From positions 1,054,001-1,118,000 of the forward strand of contig OZ251225.1 in assembly GCA_965240325.2 (NCBI GenBank): a stretch of DNA of 64,000 nt. Reading direction: 5' to 3'. The translations under genes were made by a program, and so were the position numbers. This document shows, one piece after another, positions 34,772 to 44,735 of the stretch; position 1 is the first letter of the stretch, and each line of letters starts with the position of its first letter. Origin of the DNA: Rebecca billardiae RCC1528. Taxonomy: Eukaryota > Haptophyta. The notes under the pieces were generated by a model that was given only the letters and a program-made list of their open reading frames with translations, searched no databases and was not told the DNA's origin.

Positions 34772-36121
34772 ATGACGGCGAGCGGCACGCGCCATGGCAA
34801 CCTCTTCTGGGAGGAGGAGAAGGCCAACGTCGGCCTGCGCATGATGCAGGGCATGGGCTGGCAGCAAGGCTCGGGCCTTGGCGCGCGCGGCCACGGCATG
34901 ACCTCGCACATCCGCGTGCGGCAGAAGAAGGACAACTCGGGCATCGGCGCGAACGCCGAGACGCGGGACGACTCGTGGAAGGCGACGCAGGACGTCTTCA
35001 ACAGTATCCTCACGCGACTGAACAGCGGAAGTGACGGTGTGGCTGGCTCGCTGCGCGCCGCGCCCGCGCGCCCGCGCCATCCTCCCGTGACGCGCGCCCC
35101 TGGCGCCGCCATGCGCGCGCGCCCATGCCGCAGCTGTCGACGGCGCGGACGGCGACGACGGAAAAACGCCGACGGTGAAGCAGACCATGGCGCGGCACGC
35201 GCTCTATCGCAAGTTTCGCCAGTCGAAGAACGCGTCTGCGTACTCGTCTACGGTGCGCGGCCCCGCCCCACGCGTGCCGCCCGCGAGCGCGCCCTGCGGT
35301 CAGCTGCCCGACCGACATGCACTGGCTGACCTGCCGCCGCCTGCTGCTTGCTGCAGGACATGGCGATGATCTTTGGGAAGCGCGAGGGTGAGCGGGGCGA
35401 GGGTGGGCAGGCGGCAAGCGCAGCTGACACCAGCCGCGCCGACGCCACAGGCGCGGACGTGCCCAGCGGCCACCAGACGACGACGGCGACCATGTCGATC
35501 CGCGACTACTTCGCCATGCGCATGCAGCAGAGCGGCGTGGGCGCCGCGCGCGCCCGTGGCGCGCCGGGGGGCTTCACGGAGGAGTACCAGGCGGCCTTCG
35601 CAACGGAGATGACGCAGCGTGCCGAGGCGTACACTGGAAGGCAGGGCCTCGGCTTCGGCGGCGGCTACTCGGGGAGTCAGCCGCCCGTGCACACGCCGCT
35701 CGTCGACGCGCCTGAGGGCGCCGGCCTCGGCTGGAGGGCGCCTGCGCCGCCGGCAGGCAGCGCGGCCGGCGGGCAGCTCGCTGCTGCAGGGCGAGCGGCC
35801 AGGGCGGAGCCTCTCAGGGGGGCTACCGGCGAAGCGCCGGCGAAGCCGGCGAAGCCGAGCGGCGCGGCTGGCAAGGCCGCCGCGCAGCAGCTGGGCGCAG
35901 CGATCACAAAGCCCAACTGGAAGCGAGCCATCCGCACGGTGATGCGCGACATGGGGCCCAGCGCCGAGGGCGCCAAGCTCAAGCGCTTCCAGCGGAAGCT
36001 CGTCCAGCACTTGGGCGGCGCGGCCACGGCCGAGCGCGTGGAGCGCGTGCTCGAGAAGAAGCTCCGAGCGGCTGGCTTTGAGGTCGTGGGCAAGCGCATC
36101 CGTGCGCTGCAGGGATCATAA
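34772..36121 (+). CDS. PINX1: PINX1-type G-patch nucleolar protein
   Basis: Three exons (34772-35036, 35134-35252, 35357-36121) give 382 aa. PINX1/Gno1 activates the DEAH helicase Prp43 in ribosome assembly and, in animals and yeast, restrains telomerase. The G-patch spans residues of about 15-45 (VGLRMMQGMGWQQGSGLGAR), followed by the PINX1-specific IRVRQKKDNSGIGAN and DSWKATQDVFNSILTRLN. Exon 2 gives HALYRKFRQSKNASAYS, which reads straight into exon 3 DMAMIFGKR, and SIRDYFAMRM follows, all in the order seen in human PINX1. The donor of intron 1 may be at 35031 instead of 35037; both keep the frame. The last 70 residues (WKRAIRTVMRDMGP...LRAAGFEVVGKRIRAL) form a separate helical domain resembling the C-terminal domain of nucleolar LYAR-like proteins. 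Confidence 0.88.
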
Positions 36122-36343
36122 GGTCCGTACGGATGGGCGCGATCGAATGATGCCGCGATGCCGGACCACGGTGGCAGTTATTCTGCACTGCTCACCTGAC
36201 ACTGGTGCCCATTGTTCTGCACTGCTACTGGTGGCAGTTCAGCCAGCAGCTCTGCACTGCTGTCGTAGTATAGTACAATGCAGTATGCCCGCCATCTGAG
36301 CGGTGCCAGCCGCGTGGCGCGTCTGTCCGCGCGTCGTACTATA

Positions 36344-38181
36344 TGTGGGGTTATTGGTACAATAACTGATTGTCTAAGAGGACGACAAGAACGCCGGGCG
36401 CCAGCGCCGCTCATCAGCCACATCGCCCTCTACCAGACCATCGCCTCAAAGCGCTGCTCCCGGACAAACAGTCTGTCCGGGTTTGTCGCCGCGGAGATCT
36501 GCTGTTTCCGGCGCCCCCTGGCTGCTTCGCCAGGCGCGGGCGCGCGAGATGGCTGCAGCCGGGCTCGTGGCCCTGCGTCGCCGGCGGCGGCGGCTCGCAC
36601 GCGGGTGGCGCGTTGCGTGCACCGACCAACATGCTTCGCCAGGCGCGGGCGCGCGAGATGGCTGCAGCCGGGCTCGTGGCCCTGCGTCGCCGGCGGCGGC
36701 GGCTCGCACGCGGGTGGCGCGTTGCGTGCACCGACCAACATCTTTCGGCAACTCAGCGGTAAGCAACGCTCCGCATCGCGCCCCCTCGCGCTTCGGGCCA
36801 CCGCCTCTTCTCTCTCTGCGTGCGTGCGCACTTTGTCTCTTCCGCACCCCCGATCGCCACCGTTCCCTCTTCGCCACATGCCTCCTCCTCCGTGGGTGCG
36901 CCCCCACGCGGATCGCTGCTCCATCTCTCCCGCCCTGCCTCGGGATCGCCCCGGTGCCAACGCCAGCCGGCTCCTACACAAGGACCGCTGGCGGCACACC
37001 GCGCGCCGGGCCCCGTGCGCACCCGCGGGCCATTCACAGCATCCGCAAAGGCCGTCTAGCCTTCTCCTGCTTCCGCAGCGCCGCGCCCGCGGGGCGGGCT
37101 GCCTGCTATCTCTCCTCTTCGGGTTCCATCTCACTCGCACTGCCCCACCTGCCCAGCCCCCGCTGGCCGGCCCTCGTGCGTGCGCGACTCACACGTGCCT
37201 TGCCCCTTTCCTTCCCATCACTCAATGGGATTCTCCTCCACGCGGTGCTCCCCAACACACCATGAAACGGGATCACTCACGCACCGCGTCTCGTCGACGG
37301 CGAGCGGCATGCCCACCGCATCTGCTGCCGCTCGCCAAGGCATGAGGACACGTAAATCCCACTGAGTAGGAACACACGCAGCCGCCTCGGCATCGACATG
37401 CCAGGCGGCGTGCCCACCTTCGGCCAGCAGTTGGCGTCGGCGTTCACGAGGACGGCTAGACGTGGGGTTATTGGTACAATAACTGATTGTCTAAGAGGAC
37501 GACAAGAACGCCGGGCGCCAGCGCCGCTCATCAGCCACATCGCCCTCTACCAGACCATCGCCTCAAAGCGCTGCTCCCGGACAAACAGTCTGTCCGGGTT
37601 TGTCGCCGCGGAGATCTGCTGTTTCCGGCGCCCCCTGGCTGCTTCGCCAGGCGCGGGCGCGCGAGATGGCTGCAGCCGGGCTCGTGGCCCTGCGTCGCCG
37701 GCGGCGGCGGCTCGCACGCGGGTGGCGCGTTGCGTGCACCGACCAACATCTTTCGGCAACCCGCCCACCCAGGGCCCGTTGGTCTGGTGCTCGGGCGGCG
37801 GGACCACAACACCCGCCGTCCGACCGCCCGGTCCTGCGGCGCTGCACTTAGGGCTCATGTGACCCCCTGCCTCCCAACACGATTGGGTTTTTCAGGTTAG
37901 GTCCCCAGCAGTGCTGCTCCCGGGCGGTCAGGTGGAGGTTCAGTCGACGAGTCCGCAGGCGCTCAGCCTTCCGTCAGCGGACGTCCGCGCGGGATCACTC
38001 ACGCACCGCGTCTCGTCGACGGCGAGCGGCATGCCCACCGCATCTGCTGCCGCTCGCCAAGGCATGAGGACACGTAAATCCCACTGAGTAGGAACACACG
38101 CAGCCGCCTCGGCATCGACATGCCAGGCGGCGTGCCCACCTTCGGCCAGCAGTTGGCGTCGGCGTTCACGAGGACGGCTAG
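36344..38181 (+). repeat. tandem compound repeat A-x-B / A-y-B
   Basis: Unit 1 is 36344-37459 and unit 2 is 37462-38181. Block A (36344-36752 and 37462-37760) and block B (37268-37459 and 37990-38181, 192 bp each) are nearly identical between units, while the middles differ (515 and 229 bp). Block A of unit 1 contains an internal 109-bp tandem duplication (36524-36632, 36633-36741) that is single in unit 2. Both B blocks end GAGGACGGCTAG. Confidence 0.93.
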
Positions 38182-38184
38182 GGC

Positions 38185-38198
<14 letters not shown>

Positions 38199-38281
<83 letters not shown>
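38199..38281. repeat. (AG)n microsatellite after a TA run
   Basis: A short TATATA run followed by about 40 AG units, immediately 3' of the second B block. Confidence 0.95.
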
Positions 38282-38283
<2 letters not shown>

Positions 38284-38365
38284 ATACGCTAGTTACTATA
38301 GTATACTACCGTTGCCGTATATGCACCGGGCCCCGGAGTCTGACGGTAACTGCATGCGCATAGAG

Positions 38366-38368
<3 letters not shown>

Positions 38369-38446
<78 letters not shown>
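38369..38446. repeat. (AG)n microsatellite
   Basis: About 39 AG units, 87 bp after the previous array. Confidence 0.95.
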
Positions 38447-38449
<3 letters not shown>

Positions 38450-39959
38450 GTACTCTCTGCGCACCACTGGGCGCAGGAATTTCGGGTGGGGATTTTCTTT
38501 TCCGAATATGTTGGTGATGCCGTCAGAGCACCACCAACCTCTGCCGCTGGCGGCTGTGCTGAAGCGCGCTGGGCGGCGCCGGAGGGCGATACGGGCGCCG
38601 ACTGCGCGCACTCCTGCGGTAGCTGCGTGACAGCGAAGGCGGTGCGCGTGGTTGAGCGCGGCTGAAAAGCAGCCATTTGCGTCGTTCCGCCGCGCGCCGT
38701 TCGGAGTCACTGCATCCGCCGCGCCTCAGGCCATCGCGTGCGCCGCAACAACAAGGAAGTCGTGTGCATTCCTCAGCTGACTGCACGCGTGCCGCGAGCA
38801 GCGGCGTCGGCGTCCGGCACTTGGTTGCACTGGGCAATGCCCAGGTAGTTTATGCACGCGTCATCGCTCGTCGCAGTACGCTGCCTGGCATGCGCATCTG
38901 CACGGGTCACACAGCCGTCAAAACTGGCACGATCGAGCATCACGCAGCTGTCGGCATCGACCTACGGCAAGGGTCGTGTGAGCATGGAAAGCACTGACAT
39001 GCGCCCTGCTGGATAGTGATGTAGTGAGCACATTCCCGCGTGAAAGGAGCGCGCGCCATACAGGCCCCGGAAGCGGCGTCGGGGCTGGATGCTCACAACT
39101 TGGGCAGGCTGATGCTGCCTTCCGGCTGCATGGGTGCGTCCATCAAGGCTGACCGTGCGTGCGTGATGCGCACCGTGAAGTTCGACACGAACGTCCAGGC
39201 GTGAGCTACTGCTTGACGAGGCAGTGTACACACATTCATGCACGCGCCGTGTCATCCGAGGAGGCACATCCATGCAGGCCATGGGCCTCGTTCAGGTATG
39301 TTCTGCATCAGCGCGCATGCATGTACGTACTACCTCGGGCCAAGATTGACGTCGGAGCACAAGTCAGGGAGGTCAATGCCGGGGCAGAGCTGGGCAGCAG
39401 GCACGTGTGCGGGCACTCCGCGCGAGCGCACATGCTGCGCGTCACCGCAGATCAGCATGGCGTGCGCTGCAACGTCGTCGCCGGGCTAGAGCGCTTGTTC
39501 GACCAATCGAATCGTATGAAGGATGCAATCAGCACACCTGAACGCAGCTGTTCGCAGACCCGCGCTCATGCGCGGCGGCGCAAGGCAGCGCCGTGGGTAC
39601 AGTGTAGGCCTCGCCACGCGGAAGCGCACGCTCCGTGTTTGTCTCGCCTCGAATGGCGCACGCGCGGGAGGCTGGCCGTGTGGCGGTGTGCACAGACATG
39701 CTGGCCCGAGGAAAGTACAGCCGAATGCGATGCGCGGCGCGAAGCGGCGCATGGCACTTCAGCACGACTGCCCAGCTTAGCTCGCCGGCTCTGCGCTCGC
39801 GGGATCGTCCACACGCACGGGAGCGCGGCGCCGTCGCCCGCTCGCCCGAGACGCGCGCGTCCGCCGCGCAGCGCGCGGCTGAATAAATGCAAGGCGGAAA
39901 TAAAAAGCGCGCCGATTTTCTCCGACCCTGGGTGCCGTGTCCCCAGTGGAGAGACTGAG

Positions 39960-40060
39960 ACTCATTCTATGATTTAACGACACAGGTAGGACGGCGCAGG
40001 TCTCCTGATTCGTCGTCGGCAGTGCCCGATCGTCGACACGAAGTCGGCGCTGGTGGCAGA
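39960..40060 (+). repeat. 101-bp dispersed repeat, copy 1
   Basis: Begins ACTCATTCTATGATTTAACG and contains GTGCCCGATCGTCGACACGA. Copy 2 is inverted at 47619-47719, about 95% identical by eye. Confidence 0.9.
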
Positions 40061-40205
40061 GCATAGCCTGAACCGCGATCGAATGGCTTGAGCGCGGCCT
40101 GAGAGAGAGAGCTGAGAGGGAGAGAGAAAGAGTATTGCGCTTTAATTAGCCTTAGGCCGCGTACAGAGTCTATAGTTATTAATTAATTCGCATCGTCTTC
40201 GTCGT

Positions 40206-40232
40206 TCAGTTCGTCGTCATAAGACGAACTGA
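40206..40232. repeat. 10-bp perfect stem-loop
   Basis: TCAGTTCGTC, a 7-base loop, then GACGAACTGA. Confidence 0.75.
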
Positions 40233-40297
40233 CGAGTCAGACGACTACGGCTGCATGTCCTGAACGGAATTAGAGTAAATTAGATGCCATCTAATTC

Positions 40298-40380
40298 CTG
40301 CCGCACACCGCCGACCGCGGGGGCGCGCGCCAGGGCCCAGGCAGGCGTCCTGCGCACGCCCCGCCCGCGGTGTGCGGCAG
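40298..40380. repeat. GC-rich hairpin with 14-bp perfect stem base
   Basis: CTGCCGCACACCGC at 40298-40311 pairs with 40367-40380; the GC-rich interior can pair further. It is flanked by the direct repeat GTCCTGAACGG (about 40258 and 40408) and by a near-palindrome ATTAGATGCCATCTAAT. Confidence 0.75.
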
Positions 40381-40747
40381 GGCTCTGTTGCCCGTCAAAC
40401 GGTCACGTCCTGAACGGGATTATTAGACGGCCATCTGCAAAGCTCTGAAGCTAGTTTAATATGACAACTAGATGCCGCGCCTCTCCGAGCGCCCGCCGTG
40501 GCCGTGGCCCGGGCGTGGGCGCCTTCTGACTCTGAGTATCCGTCGGACACTCGGACCGTGTTCACACACCTGCTCTAGTGATGGGCGCAGTGGTCGCATG
40601 TCACCGGCAGCGCCTAGCGGCGAGAGTCGGGGCCCTGACCATTCATCAGCAGGACTCCAGGAGTCAGGACAATCAGTTATCAGCCGACAAGTGGACATAG
40701 TAGCTGAACGTTAGCTACCTGCTCCCCGCCTGGAGCTTGCTCAGCGG

Positions 40748-41290
40748 TCAGCCACGTCGTCGCTGCTTCGACGGCTTGCCGCCTCCAAGTGCGTCGAGTG
40801 TGACCAGGTGCGAATCGCGCCGACGGGCACCCTCCTTGTGCATCGCCGCACAGAACTTGTCCCCTCGTGCCGTGTACAGCGCCCTGCCGCTGAGGCCCGT
40901 CACGTCGAGTTTGAGGTTCTCGCGCACAAGGCGCTCGCGGCCGCGGCCCGACTTGGCGCACGGGGCGCAGAGCAGGAAGCGCGCATGGCCGTTGCTCGAT
41001 TCACGCGCGCAGAAGTCGCCCTCGCCGAAGCACACGGCGCACGCGTGGTCCATGAACAGTCGTCGCCACGGCATGGAGGAGGCAATGGCGTGCTTGCCGC
41101 GCGGCCGGCGCGGGAGTTGCCAGCCTCGCTGTGCGCACGTGAGTTTGCACGAGTCCTCGACAAGATCGTGGAAGACGCGGCAGACGGCGGCGACCGTCGT
41201 CAGCGCGCAGCTTCTGGGCAAGTGCGCCCAGATGATCTCATGCAAGAGCGGTTGGGGAAGCTGCTCGAGCGACGACCGAGCGGCAGCCAT
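40748..41290 (-). CDS. F-box protein with a Cys-rich C-terminal motif
   Basis: A single exon of 180 aa from ATG 41290. An F-box occupies residues 4-45 (SLEQLPQPLLHEIIWAHLP, then TTVAAVCRVFHDLV, then the usual W in CAQRGW). The F-box binds Skp1 in SCF ubiquitin ligases. The C-terminal part has CAVCFGEGDFC, then LLCAPC, a possible small zinc-binding module that may recruit substrates. The open frame extends 89 codons upstream, but those run antisense into the divergent gene and are Arg-rich, so they were left out. The tail is basic (GGKPSKQRRRG). Confidence 0.75.
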   Translation of the reverse strand: MAAARSSLEQLPQPLLHEIIWAHLPRSCALTTVAAVCRVFHDLVEDSCKLTCAQRGWQLPRRPRGKHAIASSMPWRRLFMDHACAVCFGEGDFCARESSNGHARFLLCAPCAKSGRGRERLVRENLKLDVTGLSGRALYTARGDKFCAAMHKEGARRRDSHLVTLDALGGGKPSKQRRRG

Positions 41291-41376
41291 TGCAACCCCA
41301 GCAAAGACTTGCCCGGCCCGCCGCCGCAGGCGCCCGCCGGCGCAGCGCCGCTGCCGTGTTTGCCAGCAGCACCACG

Positions 41377-43368
41377 ATGAGCGCAGCGTCGGCCGCCCCC
41401 GCCGCCGCCGAGCACGCCGCCTTCCTCGCGCAGCTGCAGGTGTTGCAGCAGGCGATTCGCGAGGCTGAGACTTCATCGCCCGCGCCGAGTGCGGGCGCCT
41501 CGTCGCCGTCGCCCCCCCCTGGGGTGGCGGTGGTCCCTCCTCCCCTGACCGCGCCACAGCCGGCGGCTGCGGCGCTGAGTACAGAGCCCGAGGCGCCGAG
41601 AGCGCACACGCCAGCCGCTGCGCTGCCGAGCGCGGCCCAAGCCTCGCCTCCGCGCCCGCCCTCGTCTGTCGCCTCCTCGTCAGACGCGACGGGTGGGGCC
41701 GGCGGCCGGGGCCTGCTGCAGCGCGGCCTTTCGGGGATGACGCACGTCCTCGGCGCCGGCAAGCGCACAGCCACCACCGCCATCACCTCCGCCCACCAGC
41801 TCGCGGCGCCCGCCGCTCGGCGCGCCGCGCAATCGCTCGGCGCGACCAAGGAGGCGGCGGTCGACCGCGCGCTCACGATCGCCCTCGAGCGCGGCCTCCG
41901 AAACGCCGGCCACCACTTTGTGCAGATGGTCTCGGACGACGAGGACATGCCCGCGTGCGCGCGCGCGCGCGCGAGGAGCCTGGGCAACTGGGTGTGGGCC
42001 GAGCTCGAGCGCGAGGTCCTCGCCTCCGTGCTGTACGAGGGCACGTACGCCGCGCGGCACGCGCGCGCCAAGCAGATGGAGGCGCTCGAGGCGTCGGCGA
42101 GCGCGCTGGGCTGGTGGCCGAGCCCGGTGGCAAAGGCGCGCGCCTCCGTGCTGTATGCTCTCTACCCGTACGACCGGAGCGTGTGGGGCCAGCTGCGCAT
42201 GCCGCTCTTCTACCCGCTGCTGCTGCTGTGCGTCTGCCCCGTGTACGGCGTGCAGCCCGTCGCCTTCTTCCTCCTCTTCCTGCTGCGCGACAAGGGCGAC
42301 GAGTTCCAGCTGGTGCAGTTCATACTCGAGTTTAAGGGCCTGCAGTTCGTGACGGTGGGCGCGCTCTCGGGGCTGATCGCCGGCGCGCGCGCGCAGTGGT
42401 GCTCGACGCACGGCACGTGCGCGCGCATGGGCCTGCAGGGCGCGCCGGGCATGCACCGCACCTTCTACCTCGAGCTGGGGCTGTTCACGCTCAACGTGCT
42501 GCTCGTGTGGGCAGCGTTTGTGCTGCTGCCGCTCTCGAAGCGCAAGGGCGCGCTCTTCGGCTCGCTGCAGCCGGACGCGGCGGAGCGGGGCGGCGCGCGG
42601 CCGGCCGCCGAGCCAGCCGAGCGCGCCGCCGGCGCCGAGCCGGCGCCGGCCGAGCCCACCAAGCCCGCCGCCGGCGCGGGCGGCGTGGCCGCGGCCGCGC
42701 GCGCGCGCGCCGGCGCCAGCGCGCAGGCGGCTGGCGCGCGCGTCGGCGGCCTCGTGGGCCTGGGCTCCACCGGCCGCTCGCTGCAGTACCTGCTCGAGCC
42801 CGCGGACGACGTGGAGGCGCAGCGCTCGTGCTGCGGCTGCGTCGCCTTCCACCCGGCGCGCGGCGGCGCGCTGCGCTCGCTCCTCATCTACGACCTCCTC
42901 GTGTTTGTGCTCGTGTGCGTGCTCGGCGTCGTGGTGAGCGTGACCACAGACGGCTGGGAGCGGCGCTCGTGGCTGTACTGGTGCCGCGTGCTGTACGGGC
43001 TCGGCTCGCTGCCCTTCGCGCTCTTCGTCCTGCCGCCGTTCGACCGCATCCTCGTCCACGCGAAGCCCACCTACTACGACCAGATGGGCAGGTGCGTGCC
43101 GCCGCTCTCGCTGAGTGACCGCCAGCTGCTGCAGGAGCTGCGCGCGGCGCGCGCGGCGGGCGAGACGTCGCAGGCGGGCGCCGGCGCCGGCGCGGGCGGC
43201 GATTGTGGCGCGGGCGGCGCGGCGTCCATCGCCGAGGCCGCCGTGACGCCGGCGGGGGCCGTCGCGCCCTCGCCGTCCGGCTCGAAGCAGGCGCCTGCCG
43301 TCATGAGCCAGCCCTCGCCAGCCTCGGCGGCAGGACCGTCGTCAAGCGCACCGCCACCGATGCTCTGA
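41377..43368 (+). CDS. polytopic membrane protein of unknown function
   Basis: A single exon of 663 aa from ATG 41377; an ATG at 41290 in frame coincides with the start of the divergent F-box gene and is less likely. The N-terminal 110 residues are Pro/Ser/Ala-rich. A helical region follows (RGLRNAGHHFVQMVSDDEDMP, then LGNWVWAELEREVLASVLYEG). Membrane segments include PLFYPLLLLCVCPVYGVQPV, FFLLFLLR, VTVGALSGLIAG, LFTLNVLLVWAAFVLLPL, LIYDLLVFVLVCVLGVVVSV and LYGLGSLPFALFVL. An Ala/Gly-rich cytosolic loop separates the fourth and fifth. Cysteines (CSTHGTC, CCGC) may be functional. I recognise no family; the ordered core looks conserved rather than random. Confidence 0.72.
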   Translation: MSAASAAPAAAEHAAFLAQLQVLQQAIREAETSSPAPSAGASSPSPPPGVAVVPPPLTAPQPAAAALSTEPEAPRAHTPAAALPSAAQASPPRPPSSVASSSDATGGAGGRGLLQRGLSGMTHVLGAGKRTATTAITSAHQLAAPAARRAAQSLGATKEAAVDRALTIALERGLRNAGHHFVQMVSDDEDMPACARARARSLGNWVWAELEREVLASVLYEGTYAARHARAKQMEALEASASALGWWPSPVAKARASVLYALYPYDRSVWGQLRMPLFYPLLLLCVCPVYGVQPVAFFLLFLLRDKGDEFQLVQFILEFKGLQFVTVGALSGLIAGARAQWCSTHGTCARMGLQGAPGMHRTFYLELGLFTLNVLLVWAAFVLLPLSKRKGALFGSLQPDAAERGGARPAAEPAERAAGAEPAPAEPTKPAAGAGGVAAAARARAGASAQAAGARVGGLVGLGSTGRSLQYLLEPADDVEAQRSCCGCVAFHPARGGALRSLLIYDLLVFVLVCVLGVVVSVTTDGWERRSWLYWCRVLYGLGSLPFALFVLPPFDRILVHAKPTYYDQMGRCVPPLSLSDRQLLQELRAARAAGETSQAGAGAGAGGDCGAGGAASIAEAAVTPAGAVAPSPSGSKQAPAVMSQPSPASAAGPSSSAPPPML

Positions 43369-44735
43369 GTCACTCGATCAGCAGACGACCGTGCCCGTGG
43401 TCGTGTGGACGTCATCAGGTGCTCACGGGACACTATACTATACATGGTTCCGTGCCCACTACTAGTTATGGCATATCAGGCGGTGCCATCGTTAGCCACT
43501 GACGGCCAGGCGACGCGCCCCGCCAGGCGAGCGGGTGGCCCGGTGATTCGGGTGAATGTGGCAGTCAGGCCTCAGACTCACAGTAGTTATTATTGGCAAG
43601 CCGCCGCGCAGCCCGCGGCAGGGCCGGGCCGCTCTGTATGTAGTCTGTTGCCCCGGCCAGTGTTCAGCGCAGGCTGCCAGCGTTGGCTGCGTTCGGGCCG
43701 TGCCCGTTATTCAGTGATATCAGCCGGCGTTGGCACTGATGCTGAATAAGTTATTTATTCTGGCGGTTTATTCTGCGCCGTGCCACGCCTGATGTGATGA
43801 TGACTGCTGACTCATTGGAGTGTCAGATAGAGATTAGAGTGTGACTGTACAGAGTCGTAGTACATGTAACTTATTAGTACGCTACTTACTTCATATAAGT
43901 AGTAGTATAGGCGCGGTACGAGTGACTAGTCCGTAACTACTGACTAGTGTCTGTGACTCAGACACTCTGTCTCTGTCTGTCTCTCTGAAGTCTGAGTAGT
44001 TAGTGAGTCACTAATGAGATCGACTGAGTCAGAGTGCTGGGCTGCACTTGAGTTCAGTGAGTCAACTTGAGTTGCTGCGCCCCGCGCCCCCGCGCGGCCG
44101 CCAGCCCGCAGGCGCAGCCGTGCCCGGCGGGCCGCGGCACCGTCAGGCCGTGCCAGCGTGCGGAGGCTCGGGGCCGGGGGCCGCGGCGGCCGCGCTGAAC
44201 CGCCGCGCGGCGTCCGACGCTCAGCAGTCGAGCGCCGGCGCGTCGACGCGCCCCGCGGCGGACCGCACGGACCGGGACGACCGGCTGCCGTCGTGAATCT
44301 GACATCTCGGTCCGCTCCGGCTCGGGCAGCCGCTATATATGCGACTTATTGCGAGTATATCTGAGCGATCGTCACGTGAGTCCGACGTCCTCTTAGTTTA
44401 GTCTTGTAATCTGTCTGTGATCCGAGGCTGGTCCTGAAACCGCAAACGGGCCAAAGCGACGGTACTGTCGGTACTCTGTCTCTGACATGCGCCCGCGGCA
44501 GGCGCGGGCATCCACTCGCATCCAGACTAGCAAATGAGCAAAGCCGGGGCGAGGCGCCACGTCGTGGGTGGGCCCTATGCCGGCGTTGGCAGCTTCCGCC
44601 GGTCCGAACGAGCAGCACACAAGCGTCACACTCGCAGCCAAGCCGCAAGCGCGCCGGCATCGAATGCCCGAATGGGGATGGCCATCGCCACGCAGTGCAC
44701 TCCGCTTCTGCCTGTGCAGGCAGCGGCACGGTGCC
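43369..44735. other. spacer without a supported gene
   Basis: Between convergent genes. A+T-richer, with many near-repeats of AGTGACT/GACTCAG words at 43.8-44.05 kb and a GC island at 44.05-44.3 kb whose frames show no domain. Confidence 0.45.

Larger units (their letters stand above)
36122..40747. other. 4.6-kb repeat-rich stretch without a supported gene
   Basis: It holds the compound A-B repeat (36.3-38.2 kb), two AG microsatellites, and a 101-bp dispersed repeat. At 40.2-40.4 kb there are hairpins. Frames at 38.5-39.9 kb on both strands are Arg/Ala-rich without domains. Confidence 0.5.

Noticed and set aside
34615-35112. Upstream 166 codons of the GT61-like frame
   Set aside because: Antisense to PINX1 exon 1, and the signal anchor lies just after the ATG at 34614.
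36344-38181. The compound repeat as a CRISPR array or LTR retrotransposon
   Set aside because: Blocks are hundreds of bases long with only two units, and there is no reverse transcriptase, primer-binding site or TG...CA ends.
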